A stretch of DNA of 64,000 nucleotides from Pseudoclavibacter helvolus. GTDB lineage: Bacteria > Actinomycetota > Actinomycetes > Actinomycetales > Microbacteriaceae. The notes beneath the pieces were generated by a model, which made no database searches, had not been told where the DNA came from, and saw only the letters and a list, made by a program, of their open reading frames with translations. This document shows positions 50,234 to 60,496 of this stretch, one piece after another. Made by a program: the position numbers and the translations under genes. The DNA is taken from the NCBI RefSeq assembly GCF_014191305.1, contig NZ_JACHWJ010000003.1:465390-529389 (forward strand), given 5' to 3'. Numbering within the stretch: position 1 is the stretch's first letter; each line of letters starts with the position of its first letter.

Positions 50234-51360
50234 GTGCAATCCCTCACGAACAACATCGTCAAGCGCCAGACGCTGCTCTCCGACGGCCGCGAGCTCATCT
50301 ACTTCGACGACGCCGACACGACGCTCGACCCGGAGCGCGCTCTCGACAGCCGCGTGCCCGCCGACCGGCCGCCCGTCGCCGAGATGCGTCAGGACCCGCT
50401 CACCGGTGAGTGGATCTCCATCGCCGCCGCCCGCCAGAACCGCGTCATGCTGCCGCCCAAGCACCTCGACCCCCTCGCGCCTTCGTCGCCGGCGAACCTT
50501 ACCGAGGTACCGAGCAACTACGACGTCGCCGTCTTCGAGAACAAGTCGCCCTCGTTCGGACCGACGCTCGCCGGCGCCGACTTCGACCCGGATGCGCAGC
50601 TCGCGGAACTCGCATCCGTCGGCCTCGGTCGAACCAAGCCGTCGATCGGTCGCTGCGAGGTCGTGTGCTTCAGCCCCGAGTCCGAGGGGTCGTTCGCCTC
50701 GCTTTCGCTCTCGCGCGCCCGCACCGTTGTCGAGGCCTGGGCCGACCGCACGGCCGCCCTCTCGCAGCTGCCAGGCGTGCAGCAGGTCTTCCCCTTCGAG
50801 AACCGGGGCAAGGACATCGGCGTGACGCTGCACCACCCGCACGGTCAGATCTACTCGTACCCGTACATCACGCCCCGCACGGCCGCCCTCATTCGCTCGG
50901 TTGAGAGCTACGGGCCGACGCTGTTCCAGGACATCCTCGACTTCGAGCAGGCCTCCGACCGCGTGCTCATCCGCGGCGAGCACGTCACGTTCTTCGTGCC
51001 GTTCGCCGCCCGCTGGCCCCTCGAGGTGCACATGCTGCCGCACCGCCACGTAGCCGACCTGGCCGAGACGACGCCGGAGGAGCGCGACGAGATCGCCCGC
51101 GAGTACCGCCGCGTGCTGCGCGCCATCGACGCGATCTACGACACCCCGACCCCGTACATCGCCGCCTGGCACCAGGCGCCCGTCAAGCGGCGCCGAGAGG
51201 ACATCAGGCTCATGCTGCAGATCACGTCGCCTCGTCGAGCCGAGGACAAGCTCAAATTCCTCGCCGGATCCGAGTCCGCCATGGGCGCCTTCATCGGCGA
51301 CGTCCCGCCAGAAGCCACCGCAGGTCTGCTGCGCGCGGCACTCGCGAAGGTGGACGCAGC

Positions 51361-51364
<4 letters not shown>
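50234..51364 (+). CDS. galT: Galactose-1-phosphate uridylyltransferase
   Basis: This 376-residue GalT has the active-site motif TLHHPHGQIYSYPYITPRTA (His-x-His as the nucleotide-bound nucleophile) and the upstream RQNRVMLPPK region. It swaps UMP from UDP-glucose to galactose 1-phosphate in the Leloir pathway. The GTG at 50234 coincides with the predicted transcription start. The stop overlaps the galK start (GTGA), so the two are coupled. Confidence 0.95.
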
Positions 51365-52524
<1,160 letters not shown>

Positions 52525-52595
52525 GACGCGGCCGCGGGGCGTCTGCACCCCGGCCTGAAGCTTGCTCCTCCTGCGGGGCGGGCGCAGTCCCGCCG

Positions 52596-52818
52596 CAGAC
52601 GTGGGGCTTGCGCATCCGCTTGCCGCCGAACGGATGCCCGGGCCCAGGTCTGTTGGCGCGCGGGGCGTTCTACTCGCAGACGTCGGCATTGCGCACCGGC
52701 AGAACGCACTGCGGATGCGCGCGTCATAGGTCTGCGCGAGTGCACCGCGCTTTCCCTGCACGGACGTGGGGCTTGCGCATCCGCTCGCCGCCGAACGGAT
52801 GCCCGGGGCCCAGGTCTG
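52596..52818. repeat. Three tandem hairpin repeats (F type)
   Basis: Arms of the form CAGACGTGGGGCTTGCGCAT and CGGATGCCCGGGCCCAGGTC occur at about 52596-52652 and 52763-52818 (nearly identical copies, including the loop CTTGCCGCCGAA). A third, diverged copy (CAGACGTCGGCATTGCGC ... GTCATAGGTCTG) lies between them at about 52678-52735. They fill the 310-base gap after galK; no gene is present. Confidence 0.85.
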
Positions 52819-52834
52819 CGGACCTGCCGGTGGC

Positions 52835-53350
52835 CTACCCGCGCGGGGCGAGCGACACGATGAGGTCGGTGCGCAGGTCGTCGGGGTTCATGTCGGGGCT
52901 CGGTTCGGTGACGTAGATCTCCACCATCGAGCCAGGGCCGTCGCCGGAGTCGAGGATGTCCTGCATAAGGCGCCCCCAGGATTCTCCGAGGCCGTCGAAC
53001 GAGCCGAGGTGCGAAGCTCCCGCCGCAGGACCGGCCGGCAGCGTGGAGTTCTGGATCGTGATGTCGCCGACGAGCGTCTTCTCTCGAATGGGCTCGGCGA
53101 CCGGGAAGCCGATCTCCACGTCGAACGTCTGCGACGGGTCACCGTGGTAGACGGCAAGGGCGGGCCCTGCCGGCTGCACCTTGTCAGCCCCGATCGCGGC
53201 GCCAAGGGCCTGGAACGTGGTGTCGAAGAGCGTGCGCAGCTCGCCCATCGTGACCTTGTCGTAGCGCGCGACGGCGAGCGGCACGGCGGTCAGGTCGAAG
53301 CGCTCAACGCCCTGGCGGGGCGATTCCGGTAGCGGAAGTGTCTCTGGCAT
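52835..53350 (-). CDS. GyrI-like (AraC-effector-binding fold) protein
   Basis: This 171-residue stand-alone effector-binding domain has PLAVARYDKVTMGELRTLFD at the start, GPALAVYHGDPSQTFDVEIG in the middle and WGRLMQDILDSGDGPGSMVE at the end. These are the beta-alpha repeats of GyrI/SOUL-like folds. Such proteins bind small ligands or inhibit DNA gyrase; there is no DNA-binding domain here. ATG 53350 follows GGAGGACA. Confidence 0.85.
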   Translation of the reverse strand: MPETLPLPESPRQGVERFDLTAVPLAVARYDKVTMGELRTLFDTTFQALGAAIGADKVQPAGPALAVYHGDPSQTFDVEIGFPVAEPIREKTLVGDITIQNSTLPAGPAAGASHLGSFDGLGESWGRLMQDILDSGDGPGSMVEIYVTEPSPDMNPDDLRTDLIVSLAPRG

Positions 53351-53567
53351 GGTGTCCTCCTCGACGCCCCTGCGAACCGGGGGCAGATGCTCGACGCCAA
53401 CCTAGGGCAAGCAGCCGTGCGCTTGCAGGAGTTTTGTGTGTGTTCTCGGCATGTTGCTGCGCCGAGCGTGAGCCTGACGGGCGCCGTCAGCGTGCCGCGC
53501 TCAGAGATGCCAGAGCGTCGCGCGCTGGGGTGGCCGCATATCGGCTTGCCTGCTCGCTCGCTTCCTC

Positions 53568-53674
53568 GTCAATTTGGGGGCGAAGCGCCTCGCAGCCCCA
53601 TATCCGCAGACCGAGCGCCCTTGCAAAACCGGGGCGGTCGCCCACAGCCCCCACGGATTCGCCCTCAAATTGAC
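53568..53674 (+). repeat. Large inverted repeat (D type) in the permease promoter region
   Basis: GTCAATTTGGGGGCGAAGC and GGATTCGCCCTCAAATTGAC pair with one G-T wobble that favours the + strand. A GC-rich run of CAAGCAGCCGC-like near-repeats follows (53690-53770). Together with the unannotated 53351-53567 this fills the 529-base gap before the permease gene. Confidence 0.7.
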
Positions 53675-53879
53675 AGTTGGGCCCGCGGCCAAGCAGCCGC
53701 CAAGCAGCCGCCAGGCAGCGCCCAGGCCGCTGCCGGGCTGCCAGCTTGCGGGGCTGTCGCTGCCGCCGTGCTGCCGAAACCCGCACCGCGCGAGGCGCTA
53801 CGATTCCGCAGGTGGCGCGCCGGCGCAGGAGACGGTCGGGTGGATGCGCCACGCGAATCACGAGAGACACGAGTTGCGC

Positions 53880-55382
53880 ATGAACACGGTCGAGAACACC
53901 GCAATCGACACCGGGGCGACGCGCAAGCGGCCGCTCGCGAGGGCACTGACGGCGCGGCACATCCGCTTCATGGCGCTCGGCTCGGCCATCGGAACGGGCC
54001 TCTTCTACGGCTCGTCGGCCGCGATCCAGGCGGCTGGCCCCGCGGTGCTGCTCGCATACATGATCGCGGGCGCCGCCGTCTTCATGGTGATGCGCGCCCT
54101 CGGCGAGATGACGGTGCGTCACCCTGTGACGGGGTCCTTCGGGCAGTTCGCGAACCGCTACCTCGGCGCGCGCTGGGGCTTCATCACCGGCTGGACGTAT
54201 GCGTTCGAGATGGTCGTCGTCGCGATCGCCGACGTCACCGCCTTCGGCGTCTACATGGGCTTCTGGTACCCCGACGTGGCCCGGTGGGTGTGGATCGTCG
54301 CCGTCATCCTGTTCATCGCCGCCATCAACCTGCTCGGCGTGCGCGCGTTCGGCGAGCTCGAGTTCTGGCTGGCCCTCGTCAAGGTCACGGCGATCATCGC
54401 GATGATTGCGGGCGGTATCGCGATCATCATCTTCGGGTTCAGCAACCAGTCGCCGGATGCGTCGGGCATCGGGGCGCTCTTCAACCCGGCGACCGGCGGA
54501 TTCTTCCCCATGGGCATCGAAGGGCTCATCGCGTCGTTCGCGATCGTGGTCTTCGCGTTCGGTGGCATCGAGATCATCGGCATCACGGCGGGCGAGGCGC
54601 AGGACCCGAAGCGCGTCATCCCGAAAGCCATCAACAGCGTGCCGCTGCGCATCCTCCTCTTCTATGTCGGCGCGCTCGCGGTCATCATGATGCTGGCGCC
54701 CTGGAACACGATCACGGGAGACGCGAGCCCCTTCGTGTCGATCTTCGATGGCCTCGGGATCCCGGCGGCCCCGCACATCCTGAACTTCGTCGTCATCACG
54801 GCGGCGCTCTCCGCTATCAACTCGGACGTGTTCGGGGCGGGCCGCATAATCTTCGGCCTCGCCGAGCAGGGGCAGGCGCCCCGCGTGTTCCTGCGCGTCT
54901 CGAGGAACGGCGTGCCGTGGGCGACGGTAGCGCTCATGGTCGCGGCGCTCTCGGTCGGCGCGTGGATGAACGCCGTGATCCCAGAGGACGTGTTCCTCGT
55001 GATCGCCTCCATCGCGACCTTCGCGACCGTGTGGGTGTGGATCATGATCGTCTGCTCGCACATCGCCATGAAGCGCGACATCGCGCGCGGCGGGCGCAGC
55101 GCATCCGAGTTCCCCGTGCCGCTGTGGCCGTACGCGTCGTGGGCGACCCTCGGCTTCCTCGTGTTCGTGCTCGGCGTGCTCGGCTGGTTCGAGAACACGC
55201 GCGTCGCGCTGGTCGTAGGCGCGGTGTGGCTCGTGCTGCTGCTTCTCGCCTATCAGTTCGCCGTCGGGGCGGCAGGCAAGCGTCGCGCCGACCTCGTCGA
55301 CGAGACGCGCGCGCTGGAAGTCCAGGCCCCAGAGCCGACGCCGGAGCAGACGCCGGAAGTCAAGGGCACCTCGCGCGACTGA
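53880..55382 (+). CDS. Amino acid permease (APC superfamily)
   Basis: This 500-residue, 12-helix permease resembles GABA/proline/cycloserine-type transporters. The substrate-region text [20 protein letters not shown] sits in helix 1, and the family signature [20 protein letters not shown] follows. Helix 6 includes [19 protein letters not shown]. The C-terminus has an acidic/Pro-rich tail. Start ATG 53880; another Met 13 codons upstream is possible. The amino acid cannot be named, but it lies 62 bases before threonine synthase. Confidence 0.9.
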   Translation: MNTVENTAIDTGATRKRPLARALTARHIRFMALGSAIGTGLFYGSSAAIQAAGPAVLLAYMIAGAAVFMVMRALGEMTVRHPVTGSFGQFANRYLGARWGFITGWTYAFEMVVVAIADVTAFGVYMGFWYPDVARWVWIVAVILFIAAINLLGVRAFGELEFWLALVKVTAIIAMIAGGIAIIIFGFSNQSPDASGIGALFNPATGGFFPMGIEGLIASFAIVVFAFGGIEIIGITAGEAQDPKRVIPKAINSVPLRILLFYVGALAVIMMLAPWNTITGDASPFVSIFDGLGIPAAPHILNFVVITAALSAINSDVFGAGRIIFGLAEQGQAPRVFLRVSRNGVPWATVALMVAALSVGAWMNAVIPEDVFLVIASIATFATVWVWIMIVCSHIAMKRDIARGGRSASEFPVPLWPYASWATLGFLVFVLGVLGWFENTRVALVVGAVWLVLLLLAYQFAVGAAGKRRADLVDETRALEVQAPEPTPEQTPEVKGTSRD

Positions 55383-55444
55383 GCCGCCCCGATACGATGG
55401 GTGCGCACATTCCCGGTGAAACATGACGACTGAGGCGAGCGAAC

Positions 55445-56869
55445 TTGCAATACATCTCTACCCGTGGCGGCACGCTCGGTTCTTACTCCGACGTTCTTCT
55501 CGAGGGCCTCGCGCCGAACGGCGGGCTCGCCGTGCCGGAGCTGCTACCTCGCTTCACGAACGAGGACCTCGAGAGCTGGCGCTCGCTCGACTACGCAGGT
55601 CTCGCGACGGCGGTGCTTGGACTCTTCGCGACCGACATCCCGCGCGAAGACCTGGAGCAGCTCACGGCGCACGCGTACGGCGAGGGTCGTTTCGTTTCCG
55701 AGGACGTCGTGCCGCTCCAGAAACTGGATGCGCAGCTCACGCTCGTCGGCCTGTCCGAGGGGCCGACCCTCGCGTTCAAGGACATGGCCATGCAGTACCT
55801 CGGGCAGACGCTCGACTACGTGCTCGGCAAGCGCGACCGCGTCCTCAACGTGCTCGGCGCGACGTCCGGCGACACCGGCTCGGCCGCCGAGCATGCGCTG
55901 CGCGGTCGCGAGCGCGTCTCCGTCTTCATGCTCTCGCCGCAGGGCCGCATGAGCGCTTTCCAGCGCGCGCAGATGTACTCGCTGCAGGACGAGAACGTGC
56001 ACAACATAGCGGTCAAGGGAGTCTTCGACGACTGCCAGAACCTCGTGAAGCGCCTCGCGGAGGACATCGACTTCAAGCGCGCCAACAACATCGGCGCCGT
56101 CAACTCCATCAACTTCGGCCGCATCTCGGCCCAGATCGCCTACTACGTGTGGGCGTGGCTGCGTGCGACCGACGAACTGTCGGCGGATGCGCGCGACGGC
56201 TTCGAGGTGTCGTTCGCGGTCCCGTCCGGCAACTTCGGCAACATCCTCTCCGGCCTGTACGCGAAGTTCATGGGCCTGCCCGTGCGCAAGCTTGTCCTCG
56301 CGGTCAACGAGAACAACGTCCTCGACGAGTTCTTCCGCACGGGCTTCTACCGCCCGCGCAACGCTGAGAACACGCTCGCCACGTCGAGCCCGTCGATGGA
56401 TGTGTCGCGCGCGTCGAACCTCGAGCGCTTCGTGTTCGAGCTGCTCGGCCGCGACGGCGGTCGCACCGCTGCCGCGTGGAGCGAGCTCGCCGAGACGGGC
56501 GAGATCGACCTGTCGGAGGCACAGCACACGTTCGAGCCGCTCTTCGGCATCGTCAGCGGCACGAGCACCCACGCGGACCGCCTCGCGACGATCCGCAGCG
56601 TGCACGACGCATCCGGTGTCACGATCGACCCGCACACCGCCGACGGCGTGAAGGTCGCGCGCGAGCACCTCGAGGACGGCGTGCCCATGCTCGTGCTCGA
56701 GACCGCGAAGCCGCAGAAGTTCGCCGACACGATCTCCGAGGCGCTCGGCGCTCAGGTGGAGGTCGACGCGGAGACGCAGGCCCTCCTCGACGCCCCGCAG
56801 CGGGTCGTCGAGCTCGACGACGACGAGCAGGCTCTGCGCGCGTTCATCTCGGAGCGCGTACTGCGCTGA
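55445..56869 (+). CDS. thrC: Threonine synthase
   Basis: This 474-residue ThrC is of the long class. TTG 55445 begins MQYISTRGG, the usual N-terminus. The PLP lysine is in SEGPTLAFKDMAMQYLGQTL, phosphate-binding loops are VLGATSGDTGSAAEHALRG, and the C-terminal half has SFAVPSGNFGNILSGLYAKF and FFRTGFYRPR. It converts O-phosphohomoserine to threonine. The ThrE exporter elsewhere in the window is not adjacent. Confidence 0.95.
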   Translation: MQYISTRGGTLGSYSDVLLEGLAPNGGLAVPELLPRFTNEDLESWRSLDYAGLATAVLGLFATDIPREDLEQLTAHAYGEGRFVSEDVVPLQKLDAQLTLVGLSEGPTLAFKDMAMQYLGQTLDYVLGKRDRVLNVLGATSGDTGSAAEHALRGRERVSVFMLSPQGRMSAFQRAQMYSLQDENVHNIAVKGVFDDCQNLVKRLAEDIDFKRANNIGAVNSINFGRISAQIAYYVWAWLRATDELSADARDGFEVSFAVPSGNFGNILSGLYAKFMGLPVRKLVLAVNENNVLDEFFRTGFYRPRNAENTLATSSPSMDVSRASNLERFVFELLGRDGGRTAAAWSELAETGEIDLSEAQHTFEPLFGIVSGTSTHADRLATIRSVHDASGVTIDPHTADGVKVAREHLEDGVPMLVLETAKPQKFADTISEALGAQVEVDAETQALLDAPQRVVELDDDEQALRAFISERVLR

Positions 56870-56910
56870 CCCGCACCTGCTTGGCGGCCCCCGGCCGCCC
56901 CGACGGGCAC

Positions 56911-56967
56911 AAGAGTTGGACAGATGCACCTCTCCTGATCTCAGGGGGATGCATCTGGCCAGCTTTT
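56911..56967 (+). repeat. Hairpin repeat, E type, copy 3
   Basis: AAGAGTTGGACAGATGCACC and GGATGCATCTGGCCAGCTTT (ending TTTT at about 56967) pair imperfectly. Its left arm GTTGGACA also matches the end of S/B-type arms, so the repeat families share building blocks. T-run at right, downstream of thrC. Confidence 0.78.
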
Positions 56968-56994
56968 CTCGTGGGGTGGCGCCGCGCGAGGTGC

Positions 56995-57261
56995 CTACTT
57001 GTAGTGGCTCTCGCCGCGGGCGGCCTTCTCGACGACGTCCTGGATGCGCGCGGCGCGGATCGCGGGAGTCTTGATGTTCGTGATGCGGAAGATGACCTGG
57101 AAGCGCTCCTGCTTCTTCATCGCCTCGAAGTAGGCGAGCGCAGCCGGGTTCGCGTCGAGCGCGGCCTTGAGGTCGGCTGGCAGAGCCGCGTCCTTGACCC
57201 GGTAGGCGCCGTCCAACTTCCGTGATGGATGCGCCCCACCGGCGTGCAATGGCTGCCACAC
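56995..57261 (-). pseudogene. YdeI/OmpD-associated (OmdA) family C-terminal fragment
   Basis: Residues after about 20 read VKDAALPADLKAALDANPAA and QVIFRITNIKTPAIRAARIQ, ending VVEKAARGESHYK, the C-terminal OmdA domain of a protein normally near 190 residues. Everything before KDAALP is translation of the hairpin repeat at 57211-57286. The N-terminal half is gone, so the gene is truncated at the repeat. A short functional form cannot be excluded. Confidence 0.65.
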
Positions 57262-57286
57262 GTTCGTATCGTCACGCGAGTTGGCC
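57211..57286 (+). repeat. Hairpin repeat, S type, copy 6, at a breakpoint
   Basis: GTCCAACTTCCGTGATGG and CGTCACGCGAGTTGGC pair with two + strand wobbles. To its left lies the truncated OmdA gene and to its right the truncated otnC, so the repeat marks a rearrangement junction. Confidence 0.85.
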
Positions 57287-57335
57287 GGCGGTGCTCACCG
57301 AGTCCAGAAGTGGACGTGCAGGGCCGAGTCCGGCT

Positions 57336-57695
57336 TCAGCGCGTGACGGCCACGGCGGGGTAGCGCGCCTCGAGGTCGGAGACCGCCGCCGAGTAGGTGG
57401 AGTGCGTGTGTACGACGGCGTTCGCGTCCGGTCTTGCCCGCAGTACGGCGGCGTGCAAGAACGCCTCCTTGGTCGGCGCTGGCCCGTCGATGTGACGGCC
57501 GGCAGCATCGATAACGGAGAGCGCGTCTGGCTCGACCCGCCCGAGGCTGACCCCCGTGGGGGTAACGAGGATCTGCTCACCAGAGCGCACGCTGACGTTG
57601 CCCGTGCTTCCGTGGGTGAGGCCCCGCGAGAACAGGGAACGTGCCGCGTTGGCGAGCTCCTCCCGGGAACGCTGCTCGCCGGTGGGGCTCATCAA
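57336..57695 (-). pseudogene. otnC: 3-oxo-tetronate 4-phosphate decarboxylase, 3'-truncated
   Basis: This 119-residue class II aldolase/adducin-fold protein has GLTHGSTGNVSVRSGEQILV, TPTGVSLGRVEP and the zinc ligands in AVVHTHSTYSAAVS, then stops soon after where family members continue for about 90 more residues. The missing part includes the third zinc His. The end is near a hairpin repeat (57211-57286). The start overlaps the otnK stop (ATGA). It is probably non-functional. Confidence 0.78.
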
Positions 57696-58987
57696 ACCAC
57701 CACGGTCTCCTCGAGAGCTTCGGCGAGGAATCTGACCTCGCCGAAGTTGCCGGACTTCAGGAGGAGCGAGATCGGGGCCTCGTCGACCGTGTGGATCCAG
57801 GGCACACCCGGTGCGATCTCGGCGCCGATAATGGCGCCCTGAATGCCGAGCGCAGTCACGACGGCCCCCGAGGTCTCGCCGCCGGCGACGATGACCCGCG
57901 CCGTGCCTCTGGCGCGCAACCCGACTGCGATGAGCCCCATAGCGGTTTCGAGGATGCCGGACGCTGTGTCTGTCCCGAGTTCGAGCTGCACAGCGCGCAG
58001 CTCAGCCGGTGGCAGCGAGGAGAAGAACAGCGGCTCCTTGACGGTGTCCAGCTCGTCGAACCATCGCAGCGCGTCCCCGGCGAGTGCGAGGGGGTCCTGT
58101 GTGCGCCGGGCATCGAGCTGGAACGAGGGGTGGCCGTGCGACTGCAGCACGGCGATCTGCTGCAACGTGCGCGCCGAGCAGCTGCAGGCGAGCACCGCGG
58201 CTGACCCTGGTGCTGGCAGGAGGTCGTCGCCCAGCTCGAACGCGGCGAGCGACGCGGCTCGCGTCTCGGTGACGGCGGTCGCGAGCCCTCTGGCGAGGCC
58301 AGCAGCGCCGGTCAGGAGCGGGTCGCCCAGGCAGGCCCGGCCGATCTGGACCAGGTCGTCCTCTGTCAGGGCATCGACAACTGCGTAGCTTCGTGTCTCC
58401 GTAGCACCTCGCGAATCCGCGTCCACCAGCGCGTCGAGGCGCTGGCGGAGGTGGATGCTCCCGCTGCGCACGGCTCGCAGGTCCAGGAGTTCGACGCGAG
58501 CGGTGGTCTGCGCCTGCAGCAGCCTTGGCACGGACGAGTCGGTCATGGGCGTGAGGGGGTGATGGCGAAGCGGCGACTCGTCGAGACGCTGCCGGTCGAC
58601 GAACAGATGCCCCATGTACTGCGTCCTCAGGTGCTCAGGCGCGCTCGGAACCGCGACGATGACCCGGGATCCGACAAGTGCGGCCAGCGCATCCGCAACC
58701 GGCCCGATGTTGCCTTCCGGTTTGGAGTCGAAGGTCGAGCAGTACTTGAAGAAGAGCTGCGTCGCACCGTGCGCGAGCAGCCACTCGGCTGCGGCGAGCG
58801 ACTGGGCGACCGCGTCAGCCGGGGCCACGGTGCGTGTCTTGAGCGCGATGACGATGGCGTCGTGCTCGGGCAGCGATTCGACCGGGTCTGGTGCGCCGAA
58901 ATAGATGAGCGTGCGCAGCCCGCCCTGCCGGAGCGCGACGGCCACGTCGGTGCCGCCAGTGAAGTCGTCGGCGATCGCGCCGATCAC
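57692..58987 (-). CDS. otnK: 3-oxo-tetronate kinase (four-carbon acid sugar kinase)
   Basis: This 431-residue DUF1537-type kinase has the N-terminal GAIADDFTGGTDVAVAL, a middle FFKYCSTFDSKPEGNIGPVA, and the C-terminal ATP-binding VIVAGGETSGAVVTALGIQ with PGVPWIHTV. OtnK phosphorylates 3-oxo-tetronates; OtnC then decarboxylates them to dihydroxyacetone phosphate. The kinase is intact, but both neighbours are truncated, so the route is broken here. Starts and stops overlap the neighbours by four bases (operon). Confidence 0.9.
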   Translation of the reverse strand: MIGAIADDFTGGTDVAVALRQGGLRTLIYFGAPDPVESLPEHDAIVIALKTRTVAPADAVAQSLAAAEWLLAHGATQLFFKYCSTFDSKPEGNIGPVADALAALVGSRVIVAVPSAPEHLRTQYMGHLFVDRQRLDESPLRHHPLTPMTDSSVPRLLQAQTTARVELLDLRAVRSGSIHLRQRLDALVDADSRGATETRSYAVVDALTEDDLVQIGRACLGDPLLTGAAGLARGLATAVTETRAASLAAFELGDDLLPAPGSAAVLACSCSARTLQQIAVLQSHGHPSFQLDARRTQDPLALAGDALRWFDELDTVKEPLFFSSLPPAELRAVQLELGTDTASGILETAMGLIAVGLRARGTARVIVAGGETSGAVVTALGIQGAIIGAEIAPGVPWIHTVDEAPISLLLKSGNFGEVRFLAEALEETVVV

Positions 58988-59214
58988 GAGCGTTGTCCCG
59001 CCGCGTTGAGGCGTGCGGCCAGGAGATCGGCCGCGCTGCCGGGGGTGGAGAAGAGCGGGACGTCGAGCTGCTCGCTCAGCAGGGGAGCGGCGGGGGCAAG
59101 TGAGTACTGGGCGAGGAGGATGGCATCGAAGGGAGTGCTGACGCCCTCGATCGCCGTGGCGATCTCACGAGCGAGCGCCTCGGGTCCGGGGCAGGTGTGG
59201 TCGTGGGACATCAC
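58984..59214 (-). pseudogene. Aspartate/glutamate racemase-superfamily C-terminal fragment
   Basis: The last 65 or so residues read EALAREIATAIEGVSTPFDA and ILLAQYSLAPAAPLLSEQLD, then VPLFSTPGSAADLLAARL. This is the C-terminal half of an Asp/Glu racemase or hydantoin-racemase fold, normally about 220-240 residues. The 5' end is lost at the junction with a transposase fragment (about 59190). It overlaps the otnK start. Non-functional as it stands. Confidence 0.7.
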
Positions 59215-59845
59215 CGACCTCTACTCGCCCTGGCGGGGCAAGACGTTCAAGGCGTACAAGGTCATCGATATCTACTCCCGCCGCATCGTGGGGTTCCGTG
59301 TCGAGGACCGGGAAGTAGATTCCCTCGCGAGGGACATGTTCGAGGACGCGATTCGAGCGCATGGCGCGCCCCAATTCGTGCACGCGGATTCCGGGGCAGC
59401 GATGCGCTCGACTCTGTTGCGCGATGCCCTGGCCGCGCATGGCGTGGGCATGTCGCATAACCGCCCGTACACGTCGAACGACAACCCGTTCTCCGAGGCC
59501 GGATTCCGGACCATGAAGTACCGGCCCGGCTACCCGAAAGTGTTCACCGACCTCGACGCGGCCCGCGCCTACATCCAGGACTACGTGATCTGGTACAACA
59601 CGGAGCATCGGCATTCCGCGATCGCGTTATTCACGCCCGCGCAGGTCCACGACGGCTCCTGGCGGCAGATCTGGACGGCCCGCGATACCGCACTTCAGGT
59701 CTACCACGACGCTCATCCCGCGCGCTTCCGAGCCCGCCCGAAGACCCCATCACCAGCCAGCCGAGTCGGCATCAACCTCCCCAACGAACCCGTCGCAGCA
59801 TGACGCAAGTGACTCCACACAGCTTGACATTCGTGCCCGGGGTCG
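59186..59845 (+). mobile_element. IS3-family transposase fragment
   Basis: From about 59195 the + strand reads VWSWDITDLYSPWRGKTFKA, FVHADSGAAMRS and DNPFSEAGFRTMKYRPGYPK, with exactly 35 residues between the second Asp and the Glu: the DD(35)E core of IS3-family orfB. The frame stops at 59801-59803. The front of orfB and all of orfA are missing. The right end appears soon after (near TTGACATTCGTGCC). Probably inactive. Confidence 0.85.
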
Positions 59846-59858
59846 GTCTGAGGTGTTT

Positions 59859-59876
59859 CGTCCCGCAAGTTGGTCA
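59859..59876 (+). repeat. Orphan right arm of an S-type repeat
   Basis: CGTCCCGCAAGTTGGTCA equals the right arm of copy 4 (29611-29628) but no left arm precedes it; the IS fragment lies there instead. It marks a deletion. Confidence 0.75.
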
Positions 59877-59887
59877 GGTGAAGCGCG

Positions 59888-60442
59888 CTAGTCCTCGAGC
59901 AGGTCGAGGAGGGTGCGGATGATCGCCTCGCGTTCTTCCTCGCTCGGCAGGAGCTTGGCTGCCTCGGGGAGGCTCTCGCGTGACTCGGTGACGAACGACG
60001 TCGAGTGGTAGAGGCCGTCGCCGACGAGCTTCGTCATGTGGGCTACGAGGGGGCTGCCGGTCGACTCGAGGATCGCGTCGTGCCACGAACGCTCGAGTTC
60101 GAGGATGGCCCGGGTTGCGCTCTGGTTGCCGTTGCGGGAGAGATTCATGACGGCGAGCCAGGCGGTGTCGAGCTCGTCGCCGACGGAGCTGCTCATCTCG
60201 ATGAAGTGGCGGACCGTGGTCGCAGCGTCGCCCTGCAGCTGATCTGCGCTGGCCCGAGCCATGCCCGCGAAGCGCGCGATGAGCGCATCCGCCAACGCCT
60301 CCTTCGACGGGAAGTGGTAGATGAGCCCGCCCTTGGAGACGCCGGCGATGCGGGCGACGGCGTCGAGGGTGGTCGCGGCGACGCCCACTGTTGTCAGTGA
60401 CTCCTCGTAGGCGTCGAGGATCTTCTCTCTGGCGGAGCTCAT
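59888..60442 (-). CDS. TetR-family transcriptional regulator
   Basis: This 184-residue regulator has the HTH GVAATTLDAVARIAGVSKGG plus LIYHFPSKEALADAL and an all-helical C-terminal domain. ATG 60442 is used; TAGGAT lies seven bases upstream. It is divergent from an MFS efflux gene, and two palindromes between them (60455-60484) are its likely operators. The arrangement matches LfrR/LfrA-style drug-efflux control. Confidence 0.92.
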   Translation of the reverse strand: MSSAREKILDAYEESLTTVGVAATTLDAVARIAGVSKGGLIYHFPSKEALADALIARFAGMARASADQLQGDAATTVRHFIEMSSSVGDELDTAWLAVMNLSRNGNQSATRAILELERSWHDAILESTGSPLVAHMTKLVGDGLYHSTSFVTESRESLPEAAKLLPSEEEREAIIRTLLDLLED

Positions 60443-60454
60443 GGCCGCCATCCT

Positions 60455-60488
60455 ACAGTTGCCAACTGTACCGGCTGGTCGGTATAGT
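60455..60488 (+). promoter_or_regulatory. Efflux-gene promoter with two palindromic operators
   Basis: TTGCCA (60459-60464) and TATAGT (60483-60488) form a -35/-10 pair 18 bases apart. ACAGTTGCCAACTGT (60455-60469) covers the -35 and TACCGGCTGGTCGGTA (60469-60484) fills the spacer. ATG 60497 follows only eight bases after the -10, so the mRNA is nearly leaderless. Confidence 0.85.
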
Positions 60489-60496
60489 CCTCTTTC

